A stretch of DNA of 64,000 nt from Pezicula radicicola (GCA_003008705.1 PDUO01000008.1:62001-126000); one strand, 5' to 3'; positions 44,201 to 57,198 are shown, numbered from the stretch's first letter. Notes: generated from the letters alone by a model not told the origin. Numbers and translations: made by a program.

Positions 44201-46040
44201 ATACTGTATCTTATGTTTTCATAAAGTCTTTGTGTCATACACTTGGAGTAGAGGAAACTAGGAGTATCTCTTGTCGAATTAGTATGTTTGTAGCGAGCTA
44301 AGTGTTTTATTGTTATGGGTATTTTTGTTGTTATTTACTATTTGAAAGATTTTAATATTCTACTGTGAACAAAAAGGCCAAAGTACAGATGCATAACAGT
44401 TTCTTGTATCCCTGCAACTTCATTCCAGTGCCTTCTAGGAAAGTGGGTATACTATCACAATTAACTTTCGACCTATCATGCTTCTATGCTCTTGTTATTT
44501 CAGTTACTCGGAAAGACCCCAGTCGAATTCTACGGGAAGATATTATAGCTCCTATAGATACAAGTCAGCAATTGAGAAGAACAAATGCCCTTAGTATCGA
44601 ACTAAAAAGTTTTCTGATCTAAAGATGTTGCAGGCGCGGGTTGCTTTTCTGAAATAGTGGGCGGGCATGGGAGAAGGAAAGAACAAATGGGACAGAACCA
44701 AAACCGTGCCTCTTAAAAGCATAGATACCCTGGCTTCAGATTACAATCGATTTATAATTCTGTACTCAATCTATTCGTAATCCATTATGTTTATGTGCGT
44801 GCTCAATACGAGTAAGTAAGTTAGTAACAATTAAGAGACCAATGACATACTGTACAACCTTACCTATGCTTGTGTTGTCGAGCTGACTAAATTAATCATC
44901 AGAACCGCTGTCCCATTATTAACTATATGCTGGTTCTACTCTAATGCATCCTATTATGCACACCTGTGTGTTCTACTTCTGCAATGATGCTTGCGCGCTT
45001 TACATACCACCAAGCTTTGAAATGCTGCTCTTAAGAAGATCGGACGAACCTTTACGAATAATGCGAGAACCCCTGCCTCTAAACCAGCTGCGAGATGCAC
45101 GGCTCCCCGTCTTTCCCATCCTCAGAAAAACAGAAAAACAAACAAGCAATGTTCTAAGTCCGTTCGCAATGCCAAGAATGAGGCTATGTTGGTGCTTCAT
45201 CCTGCTAGCTATCTTATTGGGAAGCGTAGCAGTGGTGAGTGTGGATATTTACCTCTTCACAAGTTTCACATATTTCACCCTTTCCTGCTTCGGGCTCCCT
45301 TGTTCGGTGACTTTCGGCACCACGGGAGTCAGTGCGGTGGTGGAAGGATTGGCAGAAAGTCGGTTCATCCGTTCAGAGCCGCCATCTTCCTAGCAAGGAG
45401 ATCTGATCCGGATTGATCATGACAAGCGCATTATTGATCTGATGAGATTGCGATCCTTAGGAAGGCCAACACGATAAAGCCATTCTAGGCAATCCCGTCA
45501 TAAATGTTCTTCTTGATCCTTCGATGATGGCTGTGCAAGTGCAGTTTAAAGAAGCGTTGGGTTCGCTTCGACCAGTTCATCTGGTCTTCTTATGCTTCTT
45601 CCTCCGTCAAGCCTCTGCCGGGAATTTTTGTTCTTTGGAAGGAGGTTAGTCCCTGCTTCATCAACGCACGTTGGGTGATGAGAGCTGCATGGTAGCAAGC
45701 AGGCTTGTAAACTGTGGGGAAAGTCGTCCGAAAATGGACAACAGTATTCTTTCTGGCCATGGGCGATCATTACTTGGTACACGTATTGGCAACTGCTTGT
45801 TGCTTTGACGTTGATGATCTTTAGCGATACGATACATACCTTATGGAGTATCTACATAACAGAGCAAGAGCCGCAGTTTGCTACCTTTCTTCCTCACGCG
45901 CAGACTTTCTCTCCGTCTCATTTCATCCTTCACTCTCTTTTCCCTCCAGGTGTAGCCATCATTCGTTAACGGCCACCACTTACCCTCTTTCAAAATTTCT
46001 TAACTTTCTTATCTAGCTATTGAGCTAATATTCAGTCATT
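41293..46040. other. 4.7-kb gene-poor, partly AT-rich region
   Basis: No gene is well supported. Around 43,680-44,360 the sequence is AT-rich with many TA steps, resembling decayed repeat DNA. Minus-strand frame 42690-42911 and plus frames at 43431 and 44365 are short and featureless. The only candidate worth noting, at 45024-45235, is listed separately. The last few hundred bases (45,880-46,040) are C/T-rich and serve as promoter and leader of the glyoxal oxidase gene. Confidence 0.45.
45024..45235 (+). CDS. Possible first exon of a small membrane protein
   Basis: From ATG at about 45024 the frame reads MLLLRRSDEPLRIMREPLP, then LNQLRDARLPVFPILRKTEK, and ends with a hydrophobic helix CWCFILLAILLGSVAV. 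A good donor (GTGAGT) follows immediately at about 45235. No confident second exon was found. A basic N-terminus plus one membrane span is a natural design, but the evidence is only composition and the donor site. Confidence 0.25.
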
Positions 46041-47954
46041 ATGAAGTCAACATCAGCGTTTGCTCTCCTCGGCTCAGCCCTGCCTCTAGCTGCCGCAACA
46101 GCAACAGGTTTCCGAACCGTTGGTAGTTCCGGATGCTCTGCACAAATGGTATTCATACCACCATACACCTCAACAGCTGTCTTCATTGGTAAGCACCTTT
46201 CCTTTTTATTCTCCTGGCTCTTACTAATTTCTCCAAGATAACTATCACGCAAATTATGGAGGACCAGGTTACGACGTTGCTACAGGAACTCACTCCAAGA
46301 CCGCATATGTTTATGATGGAACCACCGAGGCCGTGTTTGGTACCGAGTTCAATCTGACTTCCAACACAATCCGAGCAGTGAAGCCACTGTCTAACACTTT
46401 CTGTTCTGCTGGTGCCTTCTTTCCTAATGGAACCCTTCTTAACATGGCCGGTGCTGAGGCTGGAGGAACTGGTGTTGCAGAGGGTTTTGACAAGTTGAGA
46501 ACATATGATGCAGGGCCTTGCAATGGTGCTTGTGATATGGACTGGACTGAGTTGAGCACAATGCTCCAAGTTTACCGCTGGTATCCCACAGCACTTACTA
46601 TGGTAAGTGATTGGCAATACTATGTGATTTATAAGCTATTTTCTAACATTTATCCCTCGTAGGTTGATGGAAATGTCTTAGTTGTAGGAGGTTCGAACGT
46701 TGGTGGTCTTGTTCTCAACGAGGCTTCCATAAACGTTCCTACCTATGAGATTGTCACAAAAGACGGCTCAACTCCCAAAGCACCTGTCACCCTCCCAATT
46801 CTAGAGTTCACTGCTGCCGAGAATCTCGTCCCTGGAAAAAGCTACAACCTCTACCCAATTCGTAAGCACTCTCCCCTCCGCCAACCTCAACTCATTTGAC
46901 TAACGCCATCTCAGTTCACGCTTTACCCAACTCTGACGCTGAAGACTATATCTTCACCATCACAGGCAACCAAACTGTCATTTGGGATTACAAGAACGAC
47001 GTCCTAATCGCCACCCTACCTGACACTCCCAAGGCACCGCGTACCTTCCCCTCCTCCGCCACCTCCGTGATGCTCCCCCTCGCCTACCCCGACTATTCAC
47101 CCAAGGTCTTGGTCTGTGGTGGTTCATCCGGTGACATGCCAAACCCGGTAGCACTTGACGACTGCTGGACCATCAATCCTTTGGATGAAACCCCAGAATG
47201 GGTAGAAGATGATACAATGCCTAATGGTGCCCAAGTCATGTCCGATGGTATTATGCTCCCAGACGGAACAATTCTCTTCATCAATGGAGCACGCAAAGGT
47301 TCAGGCGGTGGTTTTCAAGCCGACGATCCCGTTCTCGTCCCTATGATCTACAATCCCTCCGCAGCTGCTGGCTCAAAGTTTACATCTATGCCTGCCACCG
47401 AAATCCCACGCCTTTACCACTCCGTCGCCACCCTCCTTCCATCTGGCGAAGTTCTGATTGCCGGTTCCAACCCAGCAGTCGCCTACAGCAAAACCGGAGC
47501 CGTATCCTCTTCCTGGCCCAAATTCTCAAACAACGGCCACACCTGCGTTCTAAACCAACAACAATCCAAGACCTCCTACTACCCAACGGAATACCGAGTT
47601 GAGATCTTCTCTCCTCCCTACATGTCCCAGTTCTCATCTCACGGCCGTCCAGTCATCATTTCTTCGCCAACGAACATCACCTACGGTTCCTCCTTCACCA
47701 TTGAATCTCGCTTGGAGAAAGGAGCTAGAATAAGAGGAGACATACAGATTAATCTTGTCGCGCAGGGTTTCCATACCCATGGGCAGGCTATGGGACAAAA
47801 GGTTGTGCAGATGGGCTTCAAGGCTCAAGCCAATAGCTATGCGTTTACGGTTTACGGTCCCAGAGATGCTAGTGTGATAGCGCCTGGTGTTTACTTATTG
47901 TTTGTTGTTGAGGATGGAATTCCTTCCGAGGGAACTTGGATTAGCATCGCTTGA
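46041..47954 (+). CDS. Glyoxal oxidase, copper radical oxidase (AA5_1 type)
   Basis: Four exons: 46041-46188, 46238-46602, 46663-46861 and 46915-47954, giving 583 residues. The signal peptide is MKSTSAFALLGSALPLAAATA. The fold is a Kelch-like propeller plus a C-terminal Ig-like domain. The radical copper site is complete by motif: C105 in NTFCSAG (the thioether-linked Cys), Y165 in YRWYPTA, Y405-H406 in IPRLYHS, and H524 in GFHTHG, matching the galactose oxidase/glyoxal oxidase ligand set. Glyoxal oxidases oxidise small aldehydes with release of H2O2 and are secreted; in plant-associated fungi they support peroxide supply for cell-wall attack. No WSC carbohydrate-binding modules are present. 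Several N-X-T/S sites suggest glycosylation. It is isolated in a gene-poor, AT-rich area. Confidence 0.95.
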
Positions 47955-50565
47955 GTGATCTACCTTTGACGAATGGGTTAATGACATCAGAGGTGGATAG
48001 AAGCTGCATACGATTTGATCTGAATAATAATTGGCTAATATAAATAAGGTAGACAGTAATAAATAATAAAATAATCGTCGATGCATTATTCTCGTATTTC
48101 TGTTTGTGTTATGCTAACTCCAAGCTTAATAGAATAAATATTCAAGTAAGCGATCGGTCGAACGGAACAGAGTTAATAGAAACAGGCTACTTGGTTAGCT
48201 CTCTCACTTATTCTCCTTATGAAGGCAAAATAATTTCAACTATCATATGTGTTGTTGACTATTTAGAATGGTCATATGATTGTCACTATACGTAGGCCTA
48301 TTTCGGAGCTCGCTTTACTACTCATATAATACAAAACCTTTGCTACCTATATGTTGCTTCTTAAATATCCATTCCGTTCAACATGTATATTCAAAGCCAT
48401 TTTTATTATACACACGTACCAGACAGTATCAGTTATACCATTGAGCAGAACATGCGTCCCAGAACTCCCAAAGTCGGGATCAGCAGTACGAAAGCATATA
48501 CTGTCTATAATGCCTTCTCGCGCTGAAGCTGAAGCTGTGAGTCTTGTGGTACTGTAAAGATAGATAGAAAATGATATTCTTAGTAGATATATTTAGTTGG
48601 TTAATAGGGCCGTATACTTTTCATTTTTCGAAATGGGGTTTAAGTGTTTATTTGGATTTCTTCTAGCTATTTTAACGATGGATTGTATGACAACAATAGA
48701 GGTGAAATCTAGAGATACTGGGTTTTTGACGATAGGATACGTGACCTCTAAACTATGAGCATTGATCTACATGAGATAATGAGGAAGTTATATTATAGTT
48801 TATTTCATTGGTTATGTAATACTCCTAACTCCCACGTCAACTAAAGTCAGCAAGGATCGATTGTAGGCTATCTTAATCTGATGTTAAGGTATTCTAACCC
48901 TCAAATTTTAATTTTTGTTTATGTGTACCTATTATTGCCCTAGATATTTCCCTTGTGTGATTATAATGTATACATTTCCACGTGCTCGCTTATTATGCGA
49001 ACACACTTTCTGCTATACCAGCACTTTTCTAAAAGTGCTTAAGAAGTAGGAAACGACTGTCTTGGAGTATAGTATATGTGTTTAGTTGTAGCCCTTTCTA
49101 GTTATATTGCCTCTTTTGAAGTAACTTTAACTCGAGTACTCTCGAATTTAGACTTGGAGTTTTACAATTGTATATAGCACATGAGGGATTAAGATTTCAA
49201 GTTACCTAAGGAGCTAGGAGTCAAATAGGGCACATTCGCAGAGATTGTATATACATGCCAAGGATATGAATTATCTCCGTCAAGCAGAGGAAACAATGAC
49301 TTGATTCCTAAGGTAGAGTATAACAAGGGAAGAGGATGTGACACGTTATTATAAACTTTGGTAGTGTTTAGTAAGTTATTTTTAGTTAGGTAGACATTTT
49401 ATTCGTAAGGAATATTTTTTTATTGATATTTTGACAACAAGGAATGACATAACAAAATAACGGAGAGGTGTTGACTTCTAGAAGTATAAGTTTCAAAGAG
49501 TGGTATAGTTGTGAACTTTCTGTGGAAGTAGTATTAGCCTTGAGTGTAACAAGTGCTTTCCTAGGAGTATTCTGAAATTATATGAGCAACTCTATTTCCT
49601 CTACGAACTATTTGTTACACCGTTTTCTGCTATTTTAATAGGGATTCGCCACCCTGAGGATTTCGCCTCTTAAAAACATATGTATTGTGTTGTGCACGTC
49701 TTGTTACTCTACTATAGAATTCACCTTCTCTTAAGTGTACTCTACTATATAGACAGTCGGAAATGCACCTTGTTTTCTCTTAGCAACGTAGTTGATAATC
49801 TACCTAACAACATATATGATTTCTAAGCTCCCTATCCTTTCCTTCTTTCTGTCTACAGATTTTAATTACCATTATCTTCTACATTAGTCAATATCTAGAA
49901 GTGCTAAAAGCGGTGACATGTTCTTGTTACTACTTATAATAGCTTCTCAAGCGAGAAAGAGACAAGACACATCAAATACAGACAATACATTAATTTTTAT
50001 ACTCTGCCTCTTACCAGAAAAGCAAAACAATACAACCATAAATTAATCCCACAAAATCATAACAAAACTACAGCAGATGACAACAAACGACTAAATTCGC
50101 CGCCAACAAAAAAACCACAATACCAAAAGGAAGGGATTAATAATTTCAGGAACGAGACAAATACTAGAAAGCCCCTCTCCTGTTTTCGTCTAAGTAAAAA
50201 TTTAGTTCATCTCTTCTCTTCTGTTATGCCGTCTCGTGTTTGTTTCTGCGTTGTTGCCTTATGAGTTAGAGATGTGTACAAATTATTAGGAAATGTTTTA
50301 CTCTAGGAAGACAATACACTACACAAGGGGATGACAAGACTGGTGGGACATGTAGTAAGAGAAGTTACTACCTTTAAAACTTTATATAAATATTAAGGTA
50401 TAGATAAATATATATTACCCTTTAGTACTAAAAAATGACTTAGGAGTTACAACTATATATATAGTACTAAATAAGTTAGTTACTTAGATCAAGTAAGTTA
50501 CTCAGATCAAGTCAGCTACTTAAATAATATCGTGAAATTAAGTACATACTACGTCCTTAAGGATA
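47955..50565. other. 2.6-kb AT-rich region
   Basis: Strongly AT-rich with no frame above about 70 codons on either strand and no family signal. Composition and TA richness suit decayed, possibly RIP-mutated, repeat DNA. A pair of 18-bp direct repeats near the right end (50478-50513) is annotated separately. Confidence 0.5.
50478..50525 (+). repeat. 18-bp direct repeats near transcription-factor 3' end
   Basis: Two units, 50478-50495 (AGTTACTTAGATCAAGTA) and 50496-50513 (AGTTACTCAGATCAAGTC), differ by two transitions. A partial third unit (AGCTACTTAAAT) follows. The period equals that of the array at 39.5 kb but the sequence is different. Confidence 0.65.
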
Positions 50566-52303
50566 TCAAATAAACTCCGACAGTGACTTATCTCTCTTCA
50601 AGAAGATGTCTATCCCATAAACGCCACCACGCTCACATCCAGGTAAATTCCTCCTCCTCCAAATCGTCCGTAGAATATTTATAGCTCGCAACGAATCACC
50701 GAGGTACGATCTCTGCCATGTACTCTCCAGTCGATGCAGCAAAAAGTAGAAATCATTTTCATGCACAGCAGCACATCCAAAGATCAGTGATGGCCAGCTG
50801 AGAATATGACTATAATGTTCGCCAGGGTTGCCTTGCTTGAGGATAATCAACGCTTGCTGGACGCGTTTTTGGACATGTGGGTGATTATCGTTGGCCGTGG
50901 GATGGAGCATTTTGAAAAGAAGAAAGTCGGCGGCGAGGGCATACAATTTTGCTGCTCCGTCATAATAATCAGGGTCGCCATCCTTGTTGAGCCTACGGGT
51001 CCAGGTTGTCATGGCTTCTACGGTATCATCTAATGGTAGCCAATGTTTCATTTCTGCCTTTATTTTTGAGAGTGGATCATAGTCCTCAGAAGGCCAATTT
51101 TCTTGTCGTACCAGGCATGAGATCTCGAGTACGAGGCGGTAGAGTCTTGGTGACACACCAAGAACGGGAGAATTGGCGATTGCAGATGCATCTGGATATG
51201 GGGAGCTCTTGAAATAACTTGAGATCTGTCCCCATAGTTTCTTGTGAGATATTTGGTTAAATTCGTCACATAAGATGACAGATGTTGTGGTATTGTATAA
51301 TACAGATTCGGCATAGAGACGGTGGAATGGAGTGGTTAACTGGGTTGTGTTTCCGAGCTTGGATCTTCGGAGCGCTAATAACTGTCCTGCTCCTTGGAGA
51401 TGCGTGATCGCTTTCGAGGGACCTACTTGCCATCTCTACAAATCAAATTAGCCTCTTAGGATATTAACATAAAAAAACCGTTGTATGGTAAATCGCTAAA
51501 CTCTACAACTCACCTCGAAAAGGCCCAAGAAAATGGTCATAATAATCAGCCAATCCTCAGTGCCTTGCACCTCACCATCATCGATCATTGTACGTGTCTT
51601 GTTTATTGCAGAAGAGTAGTAGCGCAAGGCCTCTGGTAGCAGCCATTTATGATCATGGGAAAGTCGAAGAGCAGAGCAAGCGAGGAAGGCATCCATCAGC
51701 CAGCGATGCTGCAGCCCTAGAGAAACCATGTATGTATGATCCAAAAAGCCCTGATGAGCATGTGGGCGTATCAGAGGTGGGGTGAAGACAGCGATAAAGT
51801 ACTCCCACAGATTTTGGGCCTGTGGTGAGGCGAATGCTGGCGAAACCCAAGTCGGAGCATCCCAGAAAGAGGGTTGTGGTATCGTTGACCGAGAAGACTT
51901 GTCATAGACCACCAATGAATTCGAAGGTAATACTTCAGAGACAGGCGATGCTACTTCCAATGCTGCTACTTCCATACTGTTCAATACACCTCGCATGCTG
52001 TCCCCGCTATTGATATCCTCTTCCTTCGTTCTCGACTGGCTGTCCGACCATCTGCATGCAAGACCATTTCGATGACACCCCAGACATACACCTCGTTTTT
52101 CATCGCATTTCTTCCGACGTGCTCGACCTGCAGAACGACAATGTTAGCGTTTGAAAGGAGGGAAAGATATCATATAATGTACATGTCAAACACCCTGTCT
52201 TAACCCTCAATCGAGGAGGGGGACGCCGTGGCTTTGGCTGTCTGCCTGTTGAAGGAGGAATTGACTTGTGCTGTCGGAGTGGAGAGCGTCCACTTGTGCT
52301 CAT
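50566..52303 (-). CDS. Zn2Cys6 transcription factor, Fungal_trans_2 type
   Basis: Three exons on the minus strand: 52303-52183, 52127-51514 and 51435-50566 (introns 55 and 78 bp), giving 534 residues. The start at 52303 (MSTSGRSPLRQHKS) was preferred over an in-frame ATG at 52387. The binuclear cluster is classical and completed by the first splice: C38-X2-C41-X6-C48-X6-C55-X2-C58-X6-C65 (GCLTCRARRKKCDEK...VCLGCHRNGLAC), preceded by a basic Arg/Pro stretch. The middle and C-terminal parts follow the Fungal_trans_2 pattern: NLWEYFIAVFTPPLIRPHAH, HRWLMDAFLACSALRLSHDHK, YYSSAINKTRTMI, WLIIMTIFLGLFE and the HLQGAGQLLALRR segment, then helical repeats. A nuclear DNA-binding regulator with unknown targets. 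It is divergent from the PNGase A gene. Confidence 0.92.
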
Positions 52304-52633
52304 GGCTACATACTGCACGGCAGTAATTGGGTCGAGAGAGTATAGGTCGAGAGAGTATATCTTCCGAAGTGCAGGAGAGAAATCCAAAATAGTTTACAGA
52401 GGAATAGGATTCAGCATTAGCATGATCATTAAGGTACTCTACAGGAGCTGGAACTGGCGCTATGGCTTATATGAGCCCTGGTCGATAAGAAAGCTCAGGT
52501 ACTCGGCAGTTCCTGCAATGCCGAAGATCAAATCTCAGACCTTCCCAGTTCATCACCACTACTCCGTCCTCACCCACTCACCCCGCTTCAGCGCACGAGT
52601 AGGATGTGATTATCACAGCATTCATTCATCAAG
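52304..52633. promoter_or_regulatory. Divergent promoter, Zn2Cys6 factor / PNGase A
   Basis: 330 bp separate the two start codons. It contains a direct repeat of GGTCGAGAGAGTATA (about 52,330-52,360). If the adjacent regulator controls its neighbour, its site would be expected here; that is inference from layout. Confidence 0.5.
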
Positions 52634-54956
52634 ATGGCCCAAGACCAAGACATGGAGAAACAGGCATCTCGAAATGAGATAATCTTACAACGTTACACGG
52701 TAGGAATTCAATCGCAATCGCAATCGCAATCTCAATCCCACTCTCAAGTACGCGTCTGCCCATGCCTTTGTCATGAAGAACGAGACTATATAGCTCCAAC
52801 AAGACGCCGAAACCACAGATGGCCTGCGATTGTGTGTCTCGTCATGTTTTCCTATCTTTCGTTCAAAGCCATCCTCCTCTTTGCCTTGTCCTCAACTAAC
52901 CTCCAACTCGTTGCTGTCAACGCCGCACTTGCTGAGGCCTACGCCAGTCGTGCAGCTATTGAGTATGTGGCAGCGAGTGCAACACCATTGCAGGACGTAT
53001 TTCAGGTCGAAGCACCAGTTCGGAGCAGTTATGAGAACCCTAGCTGTCAGCAAGTCGTGTTAGAGCATGAATTTGCTGCAAGTTATGGGACTCCATACGT
53101 CGGTAAGCCCCAACAGCCTCTCCTTGTCAAACTGAAGCAGCACAAGAAAGTGCCAAACCTGCATGTTGATTGCTAGAGGTGAAGCCTTCTATGCAAAACT
53201 TCAAGCTTCAATCTTCATAGGAACCACTTGCTTTATATTTCTCAGTACGAATACAAGCTGATCTTCAAAGGCACGTACTCGCCACCAGAATGTAATTTCA
53301 CAACTACAGTCTTTAATTTGTCAGTTGTGTCTGCCGGCATTAATTATGATCGTCTGGGCCTCATCTTTTTCGGCGATATCGAGATCTGGCGAACCACTAC
53401 AGCGATGCCCACGAGAACTGGGATCTTCTGGAATTTTCAAAAAGATGTGACAGTTTTTGACAGCTTGCTTCGATCGGAACAGAAGGTTATCATGTCCATG
53501 GACAACCTCTATGACTCTGTCTTTACAGGGCCTTTTAACGTTACGATTACTGCTCTGTACTACAACGATGCTGTGACGATATCACCTGCTGACTTGATCC
53601 TGCCAATTTCAACTCAATCCTCAGCCCAGAATGAATCCTCGGTCATCTCACTCCCCGACGGGAATGCAACAGTACCCGTGATATTTCCGCGGAATGCTGA
53701 ACGAGCTGTCGTGAGTATTATCGCATCTGGCAATAGTGCGGAGGAATTCTGGTATACAAATGTACCCACTGAATATGATGATACATTCAACAACACTGCA
53801 ATCTATGGCTACAGCCCCTGGCGAGAAGTTCAGCTTTTTATTGATGATGAGCTTGCTGGTGTCAGTTGGCCGTTTCCCATTGTATTTACTGGTGGAATTT
53901 CTCCTGGTCTTTGGGTGCCTGTTGTGGGGATTGACACCTATGATATCCCTAGCTTTGAGATTGACGTCAGCCCCTACTTGGGCCTTTTATGTGATGGAAT
54001 GTCTCACTCTTTCGAATTGAAGGTTGTGGGCTATGATTCTGAGACTGTTTTGGGAACTGTCGGGTCGAATTGGTGGGTTTCAGGGGCAATTTTTGTCTGG
54101 ATTGACGAAGGAGGCAACCAGACAACGGGGACGGTAAGTTACAATTTTCTCTCAAACTTGTGGGTTTGGATATTCTGGGCTCACAGGAGTGCACTGTGGA
54201 GTCTTTGGCTTTCCCCTTAAAGGTTGACATACTGACATACACAAACAGGCTATTACCTCCGTCTCTCCTGATCCATCATTCAAGTTCACACCTGAAATTA
54301 CGACCAACAGCTCTGGGGCCAACACAACACTCTGGGTAGAATTGACTGCCCAACGAAGTCTTTCGCGTAGCAGCTCCATCACGACATCAATCGGATCTCG
54401 CAATCTGAGCTGGACGCAGGATCTCTCTTACACCAACACCCAGAATTTTACGAACCTTGGACGCAATGAGACCCTTTCACAACTTACAACCGGCACATCA
54501 ACATTCTCTCCAGCGCTCTCAGATGCTCTCCCAATAAGCAACACATTCTCCTACCCGATAACCTTCTACCAAGCCTATTTAATCCCGGACGACGCCGAAA
54601 CCACAAACTCGACTCTAATAGCAACACTTGACCGTTCTAAGCTCAGCAGTTCAATTTCTGTTCTCACAGAACTCACGATACCATCGATCACAGTCCCATC
54701 TATACTCGCAACGAGACAAAATGGCAGCTGCATATATTTCTGGAACAACACATATTACGAATTTGCGGGCGCCATTGATCCAGCCATAGGCACCATTGGG
54801 AAAACAGAGCAATGGTTCTCGTTCACAGGCGAGGATGAGAGTGGAGATATCCTAGCATATGGACGGCATGTGCTTGCTGTTGATGGATATGAACCACAGC
54901 TTGTCGAAGATGATATCTATTCGACGACAATAGATGTGCCGGAGACAGTATTGTAA
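52634..54956 (+). CDS. Peptide-N4-(N-acetyl-beta-glucosaminyl)asparagine amidase A (PNGase A)
   Basis: Three exons: 52634-53102, 53271-54133 and 54249-54956 (introns 168 and 115 bp), giving 679 residues. The first splice joins SYGTPYVG to TYSPPECNF, the conserved PNGase A opening. The N-terminus is a ~65-residue tail with QSQSQSQSQSHSQ and a CPCLCHEER motif, then a membrane anchor (WPAIVCLVMFSYLSFKAILLFAL), so it looks like a type II membrane protein. The lumenal domain has INYDRLGLIFFGDIEIWRTTTA, then KDVTVFDSLL and NVTITALYYND, and a second half beginning AITSVSPDPSFKF. The family removes N-glycans from glycoproteins, acting with acidic optimum in the secretory or vacuolar system. More than ten N-X-S/T sites are visible. 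Catalytic residues of the family are not assigned here. Confidence 0.9.
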
Positions 54957-55446
54957 AACGGAGAATGTTCTTGGAACGAGTGCTGAAACTGTAATAAAGT
55001 AATTAATGAGTAAAGTAAAGTTAGATCAATTTGCTTCAAACAAGACATCTACTCTTTGACAGGATTTCCAAATGCTTTGGCACCGTTATCTCTACCAATG
55101 CTCGCCCGTCTTAGTGAGAGGGCTGTGCATTGTAAAAATGAGATACTTAATTCAAGATATTTAGTTACTCAACTCTTACATTAGCTCCATGTTAGACAAG
55201 GAAGGCCAGATGTTTTATGAATAGAGAGAAGAGCGAAAAGTTTCCCGACTCTTTTCTTGTTGAACCCTAGGTAGCTGCTAGTGTTCTATTTATGCCATGA
55301 GACGGGAATTGAATATTATAAGGGGTACCATAATTATCCCAGAACTATCATCCGTTCTTTCTATCTCCTTCGGCTCTCTATCCATAGAAACAGATAGGTA
55401 CATATTCGAAAACAGCAAAGCTAACTCTTGCCTATCCTGAATAGGC
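54957..55446. other. Convergent intergenic region
   Basis: 3' regions of the PNGase A gene and the convergent sugar permease; AT-rich, no gene recognised. Confidence 0.5.
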
Positions 55447-57198
55447 TTAAGCAGTCTCAGTCTCATGCCTCTCCAAGAGATCATACTTCGAGAAATCTCT
55501 GGAAGGGACCTTCCTCTCAAACAAAATATCCAACTCCTCAAAAGTCCTTCGACTAGTCTCAGGAATTCTAATCCAACACCAAATACAACATATCAAACTA
55601 ACAGCCCCAAACAAGAACCCAGCTTTTCCACGCCAATTTGCCTCATCACTATTAAGCATGTAAGGCATAGCAACAGTAAAAACAATAGAAGCTAGTGCTT
55701 GAGCAGCTGTAGCGATGGCGATCGTTTTACTACGTAATCGTGTTGCTGAGACTTCGGAGATTATAACGAAACAGATTGGTCCGACTGTCATTTGGTACAT
55801 GAAGGTCCAGATATCCATTAAGGAGGCTTGGGCCCAGACTACTCCTGATTTGCTGCGCCCGAAGTCGAGGAAGGCGATTGTGAAGAGGAGGGTCGTCATT
55901 ATGAACATTCCTGTGTTGTAGATTTTTCGACGACCGATCTGTATAGCTTGTTAGTGGGAGGGTTCTTAGGGATGGATTGGAATGGAGTGAGATTTAGGAG
56001 CATACATATGACATCAAGGGCCAGGAAACGCATGTTCCTACGAAGCCCATTGCTGTGTTACCAAGTCCCACTACAAAAAAGTCAGCATTCTCATTTTGGT
56101 TTCTTTCATCTTTGGAAACTTACTATCAAAAGCATCAGAAGGGTCCAAACCAGCTTGTTCGAAGAAGAAGTTGGCATAACCAATAAGTGGATTTCCACCA
56201 ATAACCTGAATTAGGTAAACCATGACCGAAATCTCAGTTCTCTTGGCATTAACTCCCTTGAAACAATCCAGATAAGTCGTTGTAGCTTCAAGTTCCCGTT
56301 CCAGGAGATCGGTCTGTTCAATCATGATAAGAACTTGGTCGAGATCCGGACGATGCTTTCTAGAGGAGAGTTTTGTAAGAGCGGTTTTTGCGTCTTCTTT
56401 TCGGTTTTGTCGGACTAGCCAATATGGACTCTCTGGAGCGAATGGTAGAGCTGCGAGGAGAATAACTGGCCATACCCACTGCAACGCAAAAGGTATTTTG
56501 TAAGCCCATTCATCCAATCTAGTCTCCACACCAGCCGCACAACCCTGAGCAATAAACTGCCCAATAACGAAAGCCAAATTAACACTCGCAGTCAAAACAC
56601 CCCTAAGAGCCAAAGGACAAACTTCCGAAGCATAAACTGGAGCAATAACAACATAAAACCCATAAGCAAGACCACCTAAAACCTCACCAGCACAAAGCAT
56701 TCCAATACTAGTGGCAAAAAACTGTACAAAGACAAAACAGATGGACCAAATACAACAACCTGCCAATGTCTTTTTTCTCCCAAATCTTTCGAGGGGATAG
56801 CTAGAAGCTAATGCTCCTACGATTTGTCCTATTGGATTACCCATTCCTAAACCAATTTGCCATGGTGCTGAGACTATGTATTCGCCTTCGAATTCGTAGC
56901 CGAATCTTTGTTGAAATGCGGGAAGAGCGTAGAAGGATGTTATTATTTGGGCATCGAATCCAGCCATTATTACTGCTATACAGAAGAATAGTGCCCAGAA
57001 TACTGAGGTTGGATATTGTTGGACTGCGCTCCAGAATCCGGTGTCGTGTTCTATGCTGGTTATTTGGGCCGTGGTGTCTATTTCTAGAAGTTTGCCATGT
57101 TTTAGGGAGGGTGTTGGGTTTGGGTGGTGCATTGAATTGGTTTCATCGTTGATTTGGGGTTTGCTGTCCATTGTATTTTTCTCCTCTGAGGTGTCCAT
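55447..57198 (-). CDS. MFS sugar permease (alpha-glucoside/maltose type)
   Basis: Three exons on the minus strand: 57198-56124, 56070-56006 and 55938-55447 (introns 53 and 67 bp), giving 543 residues; the middle exon is only 65 bp. The start at 57198 (MDTSEEKNTMDSKPQ) follows 37 upstream in-frame codons without signal. The signatures are complete: FDAQIITSFYALPAFQQRFG after helix 1, the GRKKTL and SIGRR loop motifs, PESPYWLVRQ after helix 6 and PETSRRTFEELDILFE after helix 12. Twelve hydrophobic spans are discernible. The GYEFEGEYIVSAPWQ and RGVLTASVNLAFVIGQF segments are typical of fungal maltose/alpha-glucoside H+ symporters; the exact sugar is inferred only. It acts at the plasma membrane. 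It is convergent with the PNGase A gene. Confidence 0.92.
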
